Assembly: GCA_018873225.1 (NCBI GenBank)
Contig: JAEILZ010000010.1
Location: 389,220 to 453,219 of the forward strand
Origin: [Phialemoniopsis] sp. UDSM-2020
Lineage: Eukaryota > Ascomycota > Sordariomycetes > Thyridiales > Thyridiaceae
DNA length: 64,000 bases
Reading direction: 5' to 3'
Both the position numbers and the translations under genes were made by a program. The notes under the pieces were generated by a model. The model was not told the DNA's origin, did not search any database, and was given only the letters and a program-made list of their open reading frames with translations. Shown here piece after piece: positions 1-10,708 of this stretch. Each line of letters opens with the position of its first letter. Position 1 is the first letter of the stretch.

Positions 1-905
1 TCTGTGGTGACATAATTTCCCCTCAGAGATTTTCTCTGCTCATGTCAACAGCTACTTAGTGCTGTGTAAGACTTGAAAATCGTGGGCCGATGGCAAATAA
101 CTAGAGGGAACAAAGACAAAAGGGTGGTGGCCTTTGGGATTGTTGGAATTCAACGGTCAAGTACGTAGGTAGGCATCCGGCGTTTTCAGCTTTCCCAAAC
201 TGCTTGCAAGTGCAGACAGTAGCTAGAATGATTCCCCATGTCTGGGGTGACTGTAACCTCCGTCCCGACTTCACTTGGTTCCTGCATGCAGCTCCCGCTC
301 GATTCAGTCGGTGGTGGTGTCGGGGTGAGGCCTTCACTGCGTGTACACGAGCCGCATCATCATCTAAAGGACTGTAAGCTTAAACCTTTTCTTTGCCTCC
401 TCCCAGTGCTGTGCTGGACAACAAAGCCACCCTTCCTGGGAAAGTAAAGCCCTCTCATGCAGAAGAACTGGGGGTGTTCGGACTCTCCTCGAATCAACCT
501 TGGCCGCACTCTCCATGACCTACTTACCAAGTAGTGTGGCCTCCACTCCCCTCTGTTTGCAAGTGCTTCACGCCTATCAACCGCCAGGATCGACACGGTC
601 TAATTGCTTATCCTTGCCCACCGACGACCCCGGTCAAAGCCCATCCTTAAATAAAGGAAATACTCCCCCCAGCCAAGCGGCTGGGACGGGCGGGTTCTGC
701 AGTGAAAAAGGATTTGCATCCATTACGACGAGTCGCGCGCCTCATCATCAAATCCCGTACATACACTCCTACGACGAGAATCAAACGCGGGGAGGAAATA
801 CCAAGGCGTTATTGTACTCGCCTTTGTGAACCCCGATACGCGGTCCCGACGTAGCCGCCAACCTTTTTTAAGACACACGGGTAGGGCCGCGCCCTGCATT
901 CCAGC
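1..905. other. Upstream non-coding stretch
   Basis: No convincing coding region is visible. Short open frames here lack splice support and recognisable motifs. An A/T-rich TATA-like stretch (TTAAATAAA near 648-656) lies about 250 bp before the next start codon and may belong to the promoter of the membrane protein gene. Confidence 0.4.
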
Positions 906-2271
906 ATGCGGGCTTCCCTGCTGCTAGTCGCAGCTTCGAGCTGCTTGGTGAGCGCGAACCTCGTCAAGCTTGAAGGAGACGTCGAGCCATACAACGCCTA
1001 TTTCCCGCGCGAGACGGGCTCATCACAAGTCGACGAGAGCAATGGATGGACACCGAAGCCGACGCCGGCACCTGGATCTTGGACCAAGTCGGAGGAGGTA
1101 CTCGAGTACTTGAAGCTCGTCGGGAGGGACGAGAGTGGTGACGGTGACGACTCTAAATCTACATCGGTCTGGACCAACGACGAGACGTGTGGCTGGTATG
1201 CCGGAACATCATGTAAGTCTTCGGTCCGCTGTTGATGAAGGAAGAACACGTGAAGAAATATGGAGTTGTGCTGACACGTTCAAAAGCCAAGCCATGGACC
1301 TGTGCAGCAAAGTCGTCGTGCGCCGTGAACAAGCAAAATGTCGTGGCCTGTGTATCAGGGACCTTCAGTCCTTTCTTCACCGTCTGCCTCGACTACAACG
1401 CCTACAAGAACGGAGCCTGCAAGTCGATCGGTGCCGCGACGGGATGCTGGTAAGACCTTCTTTCCCCCTCGTAGCATGTGAGCCACGTACTGACTTCCAG
1501 TGCAGCCAAGAATCCACCGCCGGTGCATGCGGCACCTTCCTCTGGACGGGATCTCCCGCCCGGTCCATGTATCGATGCTTCAACAAGCCCGTCATCATCT
1601 CCATGAACGACCAGCCGCAGTTCGTCCTCGACGCCCTGTCGCGCACCACTGCCGCCTCCACCACCAGCGCTGGTCCCACGAGCCAGCAGCCCACCGAGAC
1701 GGGCGACCTGGGTAACACGACCGGCGGTGACGACAAGAAGGGCGGTAGCAACACCGGTGCCATTGTCGGTGGCGTCGTGGGCGGTGTCGGCGGTATCGCC
1801 ATCATCGGCGCCGCCGTCGCGTTCCTGGTCCTGCGCAACAAGAAGAAGAAGAAGAGCGAGGCCAGCTACAGCGCCGTCAACCACCAGGACCCCTCGGGCG
1901 CAGGATACGCTGGCGGCTACGCCGGTGCCGGCAGCTCCATGACGTCCCCCGGCTTCGCACCCGGCCAGCCCTCGCCGCAGATGTCGACGACGTACCCGCC
2001 GCAGTCGCCGTACGGCAACCCCGCGCAGTACGACCCGCGGCAGAGCTACTACGACCCCAACCAGCAGGGCGGTCACCTGGCGCCGGGCCAGCAGCAGATG
2101 TACGGAGCGTATGCGCCGCCCGCCGGGAGCCCGGATCCCAACAAGATGGTCGGCGCCGGCGGCTACATGCCGCAACCTCCTGCACCCAGCGCCGAGCTTC
2201 CCGCCACGCCTGCGCAGGCGGCTCCCAACCACAACAACCCCGTCGAGATGGGCACCGACAACTACAGGTAA
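906..2271 (+). CDS. Secreted-N-terminus, single-pass membrane protein with Cys-rich ectodomain
   Basis: Three exons (906-1212, 1287-1449, 1506-2271) joined by phase-compatible GT-AG introns give 411 residues. Residues 1-17 form a signal peptide (hydrophobic core ending at Ala-Asn). The ectodomain has several Cys residues (CGWYAG, WTCAAKSSC, ATGCQ, GACGTFLW), followed by a Ser/Thr-rich stalk. A glycine-rich membrane helix (IVGGVVGGVGG then AIIGAAVAFLVL) lies near residues 241-265, with a KKKKK stop-transfer. The cytoplasmic tail is rich in Pro, Gly, Tyr and Gln. This layout is that of fungal cell-surface sensor-like proteins of the Mid2/WSC style, but I recognise no WSC domain. The role is therefore unknown; surface sensing or wall contact is inference from topology. 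The start is the first ATG that supplies the signal peptide. Confidence 0.85.
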
Positions 2272-2601
2272 CAATACCTTGGTTGGGTGTTGGTGGAAAG
2301 GAAACGTACGCAGAGTTTTATGAAGGGTCATAATGGGGTAATCCGATTCATGTACATAAAATAACATTGGGTAACTTGCAGCCACAAACGGTCGAGGGAC
2401 TTTTTGTATGAGCAAGTCTCGCATCAGGAGATGGACTGGAAGATAACGATTTGTCTGGGAATACCCGCCGTAATTGCATCAGCCTTGTATCAGGCATTGG
2501 AAATAAACGAAACATTGTAACGAAACGAGCTTGGCATGTGAATGATGTGATATAAATGCTTCTGCGGCTCATCTGCTTCTCATACAACCAGCTCCAAGCC
2601 A

Positions 2602-3901
2602 TTAATCGTGCTTCTTCAGGTATTGTAAATTAACAGGCGTGATCGGCTCCCCTCCTCGAAGCACAGCCATGATGTTCCTCATGCTTAGCTCCTCGAAGCC
2701 GGCATGCGTCTCAACAGTCCCTCCAGCGTTGTGGCACGTCAACATGACTCTGCCGGGGTGGCCCCCGGGAGATGGCGAAGGGCTCGCAAGCTTCAGTAGC
2801 CTCGCGTTGATCTTGGGCTCGGTCGAGTGCACGTCGAGCGCGGCAGTGGCTATCCTTCCCTCCTCAAGGGCATCTGCGAGAGCCTCGTCATCGACCAGTG
2901 AGCCCCGTGCAATGTTAACGAATCTTGAGCCCTGCTTCATGTTGCTGAGGACTTCTTTGGTCATCAACGGCTTGCCGTGGGTGGCAGCAGGTGCACAGAG
3001 TACTACGCAGTCTGATACTCTGAGAAGGTCCACAAGCGTATCGTGGAAGGTGGCCCCGAGTCTCTCTTCGAGCTCCGGGTCCTTGCGAACAACATCGTAG
3101 TAGTGGATCTGCATGCCAAAGGCAGGACAGCCGAGCTTCTCGGCCAGCTGCTGGCCGATATTTCCCAGGCCGATCAGCCCTAACGTGTGTTTTCGAAGGT
3201 TGTGCGAAGCACCGGTTGCCAGGGCATGGCACGAGTTGAATAACAGAGCAGAGTCCTCAAGGGAGGAGCCAAGCTCAGTCGCAGCGCCCATACACCACGG
3301 CAGGTGTCTGAAGGTCGAGATGATCATGGCCACCGTAAAGTCGGCCACAGCTTCGGCAGCCGCAAGTCCCGAGTTGCAGTAGATGATCCCTAGCCGCCAT
3401 GACCGACTCGTTAGCTGAGACTCTCTCCCAAACATCTCACTTCTATAAAGCAGCTCCCGACTTACCTTTCTCTCCCAATGCCTTGGTATCAGCCCAGTCA
3501 AAACCCGCTCCGGCGCTCGCAAACACCCGGCACGACTCGGGGAGCAGTTCGATCAGTTCATCGTCCCACTTCCCCATCTCCCCACCGGTACCCCAGAATG
3601 GTCTGAATACTGCAGAAAACTGGCCCCAGCGCCCCTCGCGCAGAGCTCGTATAAACTCCGGGCGGCGGCGCTCTTCTGTCTCGGGCCGGACCACCTGGAA
3701 CATGTCGGAGAAGGCGGCGTAGGTCTCCGGATTGTACTTGATCGGATCGCCGATGTGCAGCACAATTGGCTTTGCAAACCTGTGAGCCAGGCCGTTGGTC
3801 GATACAGCAGATGGAACCGGGGGCACTGGGGACGCCGAGCGCGGCGTTGACGCTGGGATGGGCGTCGCCGGCGGCATTGGGGTGTTGGTCGGCTCCGCCA
3901 T
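2602..3901 (-). CDS. D-isomer-specific 2-hydroxyacid dehydrogenase family protein
   Basis: Two exons on the minus strand (3901-3466 and 3389-2602, intron 3465-3390) encode 407 residues. The first about 40 residues are a Pro/Ser/Thr-rich extension (MAEPTNTPMPPATPIP) not needed for the fold. The NAD(P)-binding Rossmann motif GLGNIG is at about 219-224. The family catalytic set is visible: Arg in NIARGSLVDD (about 307), Glu in STEP (about 336) and His in CHNAGGT (about 365). Members interconvert 2-keto acids and D-2-hydroxy acids (glyoxylate/hydroxypyruvate reductase, phosphoglycerate dehydrogenase and relatives). The substrate cannot be read from the sequence. No targeting signal is obvious, so it is probably cytosolic. 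The next gene (GH43) is on the same strand, more than 1.5 kb upstream. Confidence 0.9.
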
Positions 3902-5423
3902 ACTGCCGACTCAAGAACCACGGATCAAGAGAATGTGCTCGTTCCCCCTCGAAGAGCTGGGTAGGTGCTCAAGTGAGACCTAATATGTAAAAGACCGGAT
4001 TCGAGAAGGCAGGGACAGCTGGTGACGACCGGTGACACCAGGCTTTGGGGGAGATGCTGAATCAGGAAACCCGATGAAGAAGATTGACCCAGACCCAGAG
4101 ATCTGATAGGAACGAGAAGCGCGATACCGGCACGGATGATGCAACGGAAATGCACGGTATGACACCAATCAACACCTACGTGTATGATGGGGAGATAGAA
4201 GATAAGGGCAAGTCTTTATCTCTCTCTCTCTCTCACCCGGAGGTTGGACAGCCGGGACGTCGTTACCTTGAGGGAGGGAGGGAAGGATGGACGATGCCAC
4301 CCATTATGAATGGTCCCGTCATCACCTACCCGTCGAGACCAGCACAGCAAGAGGAGAGATAGACAGATAGCACGAGCAAGCACTTGCTTGTAGATCTGGT
4401 AGGAGCGGATCCCGCAATGTCTGCTCACAGAACCAAGTGCTGTGAATAAAAGGCGGTCAAGATTGTCAGGCACCATCCATGTGCGCCATTGTGTGATGGC
4501 TGCGGTGGCAGTGGTAATGGTGGTGGTGGTGAGTGTCAGCTCCAGTCCTGTTCCTCATCCGATGTCTGCTCGTGTTGAAAGGGGGTTCCCAGCACCCACA
4601 GACGTGGATGAAGCCGATTTGACCGGAAGCAGGCGAGCTCATTATCAGAGAGCATGGTCCCATTTACCTACCGCCGTCGTCACTCATCCATCCATGGGAC
4701 ATCAGCCATGGATCAATGGTTGTCCACCCGAACATAACGGCAGCAGGGGCCTGCGCCAGCGTAGCCTCCCAAGAATTGACCACTGTCCCCCCACTGAACC
4801 AAGCCCTATCCGGGCCGGCTAGTGGCGGATCAACCGCTGGAGCCCATCGGTTTCTCCACCGTGCTGCCATCAGAGATCCGCTAATCTGACTCCACTACCG
4901 GCACCAGACCTGACATTCTGCCGCCGAAGCTGCATCAAGAGATCAGAGCGTATCTTTTGTCATCCAACCCCTTCACCGCGTGCTCAGAGACATGAGCATT
5001 TTTGGTCCTTGGTCAATATTACAAGTAGAAGAAAGGGGTCAGGTTGCTGCTTCGAGAACGGAGTTCCCTTCTTGTCTGCTCTCTGGTACCCTAGCACAAC
5101 CTGTTTTCTTCTGGCCAAGCATTACATGTATCCAGAACCGACGGAGACCTGGGTGGAATAATGCCCTCATCTACCTACATCGTCCAACCTCTCGTACTTC
5201 CACATTTCTGGTTCCCGAGGTCCCTGCGAGTCTGGTCGGCAAGTTCCAATGTTCAGGTAGGTAGGTACCTTGATGGTTCGTTGGCTTTCAATTTGTCTGG
5301 AACAATGCTACCCTCTCCTGACCCCATGACGGCTTGCGACTCTGCTCTCCCATCGCCGTCCTCCTTTCCCTTCTGCTTCTGTCCTTGCTCCTTTCTTTTC
5401 CTACATCACTGCCCCCAAGAAGC
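3902..5423. other. Intergenic, with TC microsatellite
   Basis: About 1.5 kb without a supported gene. It is the upstream region of the 2-hydroxyacid dehydrogenase and the downstream region of GH43. It contains a short TC dinucleotide run. Small open frames near 4442-4822 have low-complexity Val/Ser-rich translations and no introns or motifs, so I do not call them. Confidence 0.5.
4219..4234. repeat. (TC)8 microsatellite
   Basis: Eight perfect TC units lie about 320 bp upstream of the 2-hydroxyacid dehydrogenase start; on that gene's strand this is a GA run. Such tracts are common in fungal promoters. Confidence 0.8.
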
Positions 5424-6469
5424 CTAGGTGCCACTGGGCTCGCCAAAGACGTGCGAAAAGGGCTGCGCCACGCCAAAGTTGGGGCTGCCGTCGCTGTGCG
5501 TGCCCAGCGGCTGCACCATGGTGTACCGGTTGTTGTCGCACGCGCCGCCCGAGACGCCCGTCGCGTGAAAGGCCATCCACGTCTGCGACCCGTCCGGGCT
5601 CTGGAAGAAGCTGTTGTGGCCCGTCCCGTAGTGCCCGTTGGCGCTCGACAGCACGCACCCGCCGCCTTTCTTCCACGCCCGCGCCTGCGAAGGGTCCGTC
5701 GCCCCGTCCCAGGTCAGCAGGCCCAGGCAGTACGACGCCGTCCAGCAGTCCGACGCCGAGTAGGCCACGTACGTCTTGCCGCCAAAGTACAGCGCCTCGG
5801 GCCCTTCGTTGACGGCGTGCTGCACCGTCTCCCACGGCTGCGTCGGCTGCGAGATGACGCTGATGGCGCCCGTCAGGGAGACGTAGTCGGACCCCAGCTT
5901 CTGCAGGCACAGGGACTGGTTCGGCACGCCGTGGAAGCACGAGAAGATGAGGTAGTTGCCCCACTGGCCGAAGCGCAGCGTCGAGGCGTCGATGGCCCAT
6001 TCGGACGTCATCTGGCCCGCGTAGGTGAAGGAGTCCCACGGCGTCGCACCGCCTTGTCACCGCGTCTTAGTCTCATCTGCCTTGGTCACACTTCATCACG
6101 AAAGAGGTTCTCACCTTTGAGGGCATGCAACCGCTGGCCGTTGAGGTCGTTATTGTTGCCCGCCGTGAAGTAGACGTACCACCGCCCGTCAAAGTAGTGC
6201 ACTTCGGGAGCCCAGACGTTGCAGCAGCGCGACGAGGTGCTACTCGAGTAGATGACCTTCTTGGAGGCAGTCTTGAGGCCCTCAATGGTGGTCGCTCGCG
6301 CAATCTCGACATTGCTCCACGACGTGCTCATCAGATAGTAGTAGCCGCCGCTGTATGTCACGAACGGATCACTGCCGCCCGGGTTTCGGATCGGGTTGGT
6401 GAAGGCACTGGTCAGGCCCAGCAGGCCCAAGAGAACGAGGATCGTTCTCGCAACACTGAAAGACTTCAT
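5424..6469 (-). CDS. Secreted glycoside hydrolase family 43 (arabinofuranosidase/xylosidase type)
   Basis: Two exons (6469-6115, 6052-5424; 62-bp intron) encode 327 residues. Residues 1-22 form a signal peptide ending TSA, so the enzyme is secreted. The mature protein starts FTNPIRNPGGSDPFV, the typical GH43 opening in which the Asp of SDPF is the general base. Later blocks fit the five-bladed propeller: NVWAPEVHYFDGRWYVYFTA, and NEGPEALYFGGKTY, whose Glu is the expected acid. NSFFQSPDGSQTWMAFHA follows. GH43 enzymes release arabinose or xylose from plant cell-wall arabinan or arabinoxylan. The subfamily is not resolved here. At 327 residues it is a catalytic domain only, with no carbohydrate-binding module. 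It implies a plant-associated or saprotrophic life style. Confidence 0.9.
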
Positions 6470-7069
6470 GATTGTAGATCGGGATTCAGAAGTCTCTACC
6501 AGAGTGTGGCAGATAAGAAAGCGCTGCCCACGCTGGCAAAAGCCTTGTCGTATATGTACTCCGTCATCGTTTGTAGCCAGTGCTATTTTACGTCCATCGG
6601 AATTGTCACATCGTCACTTGTATGGCGCGCTTCAAGAGCTCTAGGTGCGGAAATCAACATCTCGGACGCAGTCGTCCGTGAAGCACGCACGGCGGGGTTG
6701 ATATACATTTCTCGCTGTCCTCATTAGTGGACTTTTGCCTCACGGAGTCTTGGGTATCATCGGTCTTTACGGGCGTCGGCGAAATACCTGCCTTTCCACC
6801 ATATGACACTAGTGGGCAGGGTTCTAGGATTTGTTCGATGAGTGTAGCATCCGGCCTCGGTCCGAGATCGTCACTGGTCAGAGATTTCGCTTCTTCAAAA
6901 TAGACTCAGATGTTCCATTCATAATGACAAATTGTCAAAGAAGCTCAAGCTGATGTAGAACCTTTTTTAATCCTTAACGCCCGAGTTGCCGTGAGAAATA
7001 ATCTTGTGCCATCTCCTTGGTCACAACCGTGAAATGTTCTCTGGGGTATCATAAATCATTGACAGACCT
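6470..7069. other. Intergenic between TAF11 3' end and GH43 5' end
   Basis: 600 bp that must hold the TAF11 terminator and the GH43 promoter, as both genes run leftward. It is A/T-richer than the flanking genes. I see no clear element or open frame to report. Confidence 0.4.
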
Positions 7070-8213
7070 TCACTTGAAGATCTTCCGCCCTCCGGTCTTG
7101 GAAGGGAACCTCTCCACGCCGCTGTGCTGCTGAACATGCCACAGACCTTGCAGGCCTGTTGAACTGCCCTGGAGTGACGTCTTGTATCGCCGCCAAGCCT
7201 CGCGCAGGTGGTCAGGACGCAGTGGCCCGCGCGGCGGCTCCTGTAGAATCACCTCTTCCTTCTCGGCCTCCCATGGCCACTCCTTGGCCTGCTGGTCAAA
7301 CTTCTCTTTCGCCTCGGGGTTGCGCGTGAGGATCCTGCCCGGGTATTCCACATCGGCCTGCTTCTCATCTCCCACTTCGGACCATTCACCCTGAACACGT
7401 CGAGCTTGGACGATGAGGTCGGTCAAGAAGTACTTGGTGACGGAGCGGACGGCGGTGACGACAGACGGAGGCACTGATTGCGACACGGTCGCGTTGACCA
7501 ACTGAGATACCATAGGTTAGCACACCCTCTCGACTTCAGTAAACATGCGAGCATCCAAGACATCTTACCCGCTTGATGACGGAGTCTGGCAGCTTCGCAG
7601 CACGCCACGCCGAGAAGCGCTCGAACTGGTCGAGATCCATAGCGCTTGCCAGCATGGCTCTTAGTCTCTTCTCTTCCTTTCGCTCCTCCTCTGTGCGGGT
7701 CGCATTGTTCTTAGCCATGTGTTCCTGCATATCTCCCTCTGCCTCGTCGTCCTCTGCCGCCTCGTTCCCAGCGCCGACGTTACTCCTGGGTCCGCTGGTG
7801 CCGCTCACGGCCGTGGGAGCCCGGCCGCCGGCCACCGAGGGCGTCTGCTCGCGCGCCTTCTCCGCCTTGCTCTTGCGGCCCCGCTTCTTCTTAGGACGAC
7901 CCGTGGCGCTGAGCTGGCTGGCGCTGGCACTGACGAGACTCGCCGTGTCCATGTCTACGGACGGCGATCGCGCCGAGAAGGGCGTGCCGGCCTCGTCTGG
8001 AGGGAAGGAGGTCTGTCGCAGCGGGTGGGCGGATCCGACCGAGGCGGCCGACATTATCGAGGCCTTGCGCCGTTTGTTTGCGGGGGTGGAGCTGCCGTCG
8101 GCAGCTGAGCGTTTCTTGGACCCCATGCCGAGAGATGTGTTGATAGCGGGGAGCTCGCGCGATGCGAAAGAGGGAGAGTAGGAGGGAGGGTGGTTTGGGG
8201 GAGGCGAGGCCAT
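7070..8213 (-). CDS. TAF11: Transcription initiation factor TFIID subunit 11 (TAF11)
   Basis: Two exons (8213-7569, 7501-7070; 67-bp intron, phase 0) encode 358 residues. The N-terminal half is low complexity with basic nuclear-localisation patches (KKRSAADGS, NKRRKAS, RPKKKRGRKSK) and an acidic stretch (AAEDDEAEGD). A TAF11 histone-fold domain follows, from about residue 195: DLDQFERFSAWR, LPDSVIKR across the splice junction, VSQSVPPSVVTAVRSVTKYF. The family's final helix is present as PLRPDHLREAWRRYK. TAF11 pairs with TAF13 in TFIID at RNA polymerase II core promoters. The reading frame is open further upstream to about 8699, but the start at 8213 is preferred because the upstream part reads as untypical hydrophobic sequence in a CT-rich leader. 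Confidence 0.93.
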
Positions 8214-8892
8214 CTTGGGTGGAAGTGCAACCGCAAGTCGGCCACCACTTTTTGGAAGCGAGAAGGTAGGGGCCGAGGGATTTTCGATTGTGGTTTGAGT
8301 AGAGATTACGCTTCTGTCAGCCCACGGGAGAGAGGAGATGACACCCTCTGTGGGTGAAAAGGGCGCAGCCGAGAAAAGGTTGAAGTGGAAGATGAGGGAG
8401 AGAGAAGGTTTGTGACGCGATTGGTAAAGTTCATGTGATGTCCAGCGATAGGTAGTGTTTGGGTCCAGGGGGGAAACAGTTGCCCACAGTGCCCCAACTG
8501 CGCTGTGCCTGAGGTATTGGAGCACCAGAGAGCAGTGGAACAGTGGGGTAAGCACTGGAAACGAATGCAAGAAAAAGTCAGAAACCACATTGATGCACCT
8601 AACTAGCTCCGATAAGATAAGCCAGAAAAGGCAGGCCGGCGTCATTTTGCAGTGGAGTAAGAATGCGGATAGACATGGAAATTTTCGGCCAAACCGCAAA
8701 GCTCACAGTGTGACTCGGTCTCCGTCTTGGACTACGCTCCCTCCCTCTCCTCACCTCTGTAAGCACCAATGGGGACATAAATCGTTCTGTTTCCGTCCCA
8801 ATTGACATCCTCAACTCTACACCCTTCTTCGCCTCTTCCCGTCACCCCTCTGACACCAGACTGCCAGGACCGACAGCGCCGGCCAGCACAGC
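8214..8892. promoter_or_regulatory. Divergent promoter of TAF11 and GTP cyclohydrolase I
   Basis: The 679-bp spacer serves two head-to-head genes. On the plus strand two CCAAT boxes (8766-8770 and 8798-8802) and a CT-rich leader (about 8820-8850) precede the cyclohydrolase start. The placement fits a HAP-complex-type promoter, though single motifs of this length occur by chance. Confidence 0.5.
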
Positions 8893-9929
8893 ATGGTTCA
8901 ATTCGAGCACTCGGAATCCGAGAGTGGGGCGGCCTCGAAGCCGTCCTCGGTCAACGGCGAGGCCAAGAGGAAGGACGGAGAGAAGAGCGCCAAGAGCAAG
9001 AAGAAGAGCAAGAAGTCGGCCGAGTCTCTGCACCGCTCATCCAAGCGCCGCCACAGCATCAGCAAAGCCGCTCGCGACCCCAGGGATGAGCCCTCTTCCC
9101 CGCCCCCCAAGAAGTCCAAGAAGGACGAGGGCAAGGTGACGCGCTCTCCCAGCCCGGTCATTGACTTTGACGGCCTCAGCCGGCCCAGTAAGTCTCCAAT
9201 CGTCCAAGACACACCAATCACAATCCCATTCCTAACTCATGATCAGGCACCGGTACCAGAGCGAGAGCCGAAGAAACCCCCGAACAAGCTGCGGAGCGGC
9301 TCGAGCGGATGCGGGGCGCCGTACGAACACTCCTCGAATGCGTCGGCGAGGACCCCGATCGCGAGGGATTGCTTGATACCCCGGCTCGATATGCCAAGGC
9401 CCTGCTCTTCTTCACACAGGGCTACCAGCAGAACGTACGCGATATCGTCAACAATGCCATCTTCCACGAGGGTCACAACGAGATGGTGGTCATCAAGGGC
9501 ATCGAGGTCTTTTCCATGTGCGAGCATCACATGGTCCCATTTACTGGCCAGGTTAGTACATCTTGAGGATTAATCCTTCGTCTCTCGTCTTGCGATCGAA
9601 AGCTAACAGGTGTACTTCAGATGCACATTGGATACATCCCCTCTCACTCCGTTATCGGCCTCTCGAAGCTCCCCCGAATCGCCGAGATGTTCAGCAGGCG
9701 CCTGCAGATCCAAGAACGCCTCACAAAGGAGGTGGCCAACGCCATCATGGAAATTCTGCAACCGCAGGGCGTCGCCGTCGTCATGGAGTCGTCTCATCTC
9801 TGCATGGTTATGCGCGGTGTCGAAAAATCGAGCGCCACCACCATCACCAGCTGCGTGCTGGGTTGCTTTGAGCGCAAGGAGAAGACGAGGAACGAGTTTC
9901 TTTCGCTCGTCGGCCTGAACAGGCGCTAA
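8893..9929 (+). CDS. FOL2: GTP cyclohydrolase I
   Basis: Three exons (8893-9187, 9247-9551, 9621-9929) encode 302 residues. The enzyme converts GTP to 7,8-dihydroneopterin triphosphate, the first step of folate and pterin synthesis, in the cytosol as a decamer. About 115 N-terminal residues are a lysine/serine-rich extension ([18 protein letters not shown]) that fungal homologues often carry and that is not part of the catalytic core. The core starts near [11 protein letters not shown]. The zinc ligands are visible as Cys190 and His193 in CEHHMVPF and Cys261 in [11 protein letters not shown]. The [11 protein letters not shown] and [13 protein letters not shown] motifs are intact. The start ATG lies in a consensus-like context after a CT-rich leader. 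Confidence 0.96.
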
Positions 9930-10708
9930 AGTTCTTTTTATTACGAAAATGCATACGAACACTCGCTAAAGAGCCAGGCCATTTGGGGGGGCTTTGCATT
10001 TTGTTTTCACAGGCGTTTTACTGGATATCATGATACGAAAGCATATCATATTGGGTTGATCTGGGTTTCAACAATACCTCGAATCTGCAAAGATGGCATT
10101 GGCGTTTTGTGGGCTCAACACCGCATTTATCGAGGCAAGGGGCGGGAGGATCAAAGAGTCATTTATTCAGCAGGCCCCAACGGCCGACCTAGAGTCAGGG
10201 GTCATCATCTTCAACACACACATTCAACACAGAGATACCACGGGTCCCCACGCGGACTAGACAGTGGTATGATGATTACGCAAGAACAAAAGCTAGATTT
10301 TGTCCAACAGTCCCGTATTTGTGACCTCTTAATTGAAACTCTTCGTGCCGACGGCTCACTTCATGTAACCTTGACAAGGGGGTGATCAGAACATATAGTT
10401 CCTCATTATACGACTGTGGGACAGGATTACTTGAGTGATCAATATATAGCATTGCTTTTGGACGTTTATGTACGGCATTAGAGCAAAGCAAAGTCGGCGC
10501 AGTAAAAATGCACAAAAATCCCTAACGACAAAGCGTGACCGTGGTCCCCAAAAATAGCAATGCTCAAGGTCGCCCCCGAGCCACATGAACGCCATATGCC
10601 TTTCAAACGCCTTTACCAGCCAAGATCATAACAAAACCAGCCGCCATTTCTTCGTCCCTCATTCATATCCAATCCCGTAACAGCCATTCCAATTCGTATT
10701 CAAGACAA
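9930..10708. other. Intergenic between convergent genes
   Basis: 779 bp between the 3' ends of the cyclohydrolase and the KEN-box gene. It should hold both terminators. It is A/T-rich from 10270 to 10540. No gene is seen. Confidence 0.4.

Noticed and set aside
1402..2424. Leftward 340-codon open frame over the membrane protein gene
   Set aside because: Antisense shadow; Arg/Val/Leu-rich low-complexity translation and no start or splice logic.
4442..4822. 126-codon open frame
   Set aside because: Val/Ser-rich low complexity, no family resemblance, no splice support.
5334..6173. Rightward 279-codon open frame over GH43
   Set aside because: Antisense shadow caused by high third-position GC; the translation is Arg/Val-rich without motifs, whereas the minus strand encodes a clear GH43.
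8214..8699. Upstream in-frame extension of TAF11
   Set aside because: The frame is open, but the added sequence is hydrophobic and unlike TAF11 N-termini; it overlaps the CT-rich leader.
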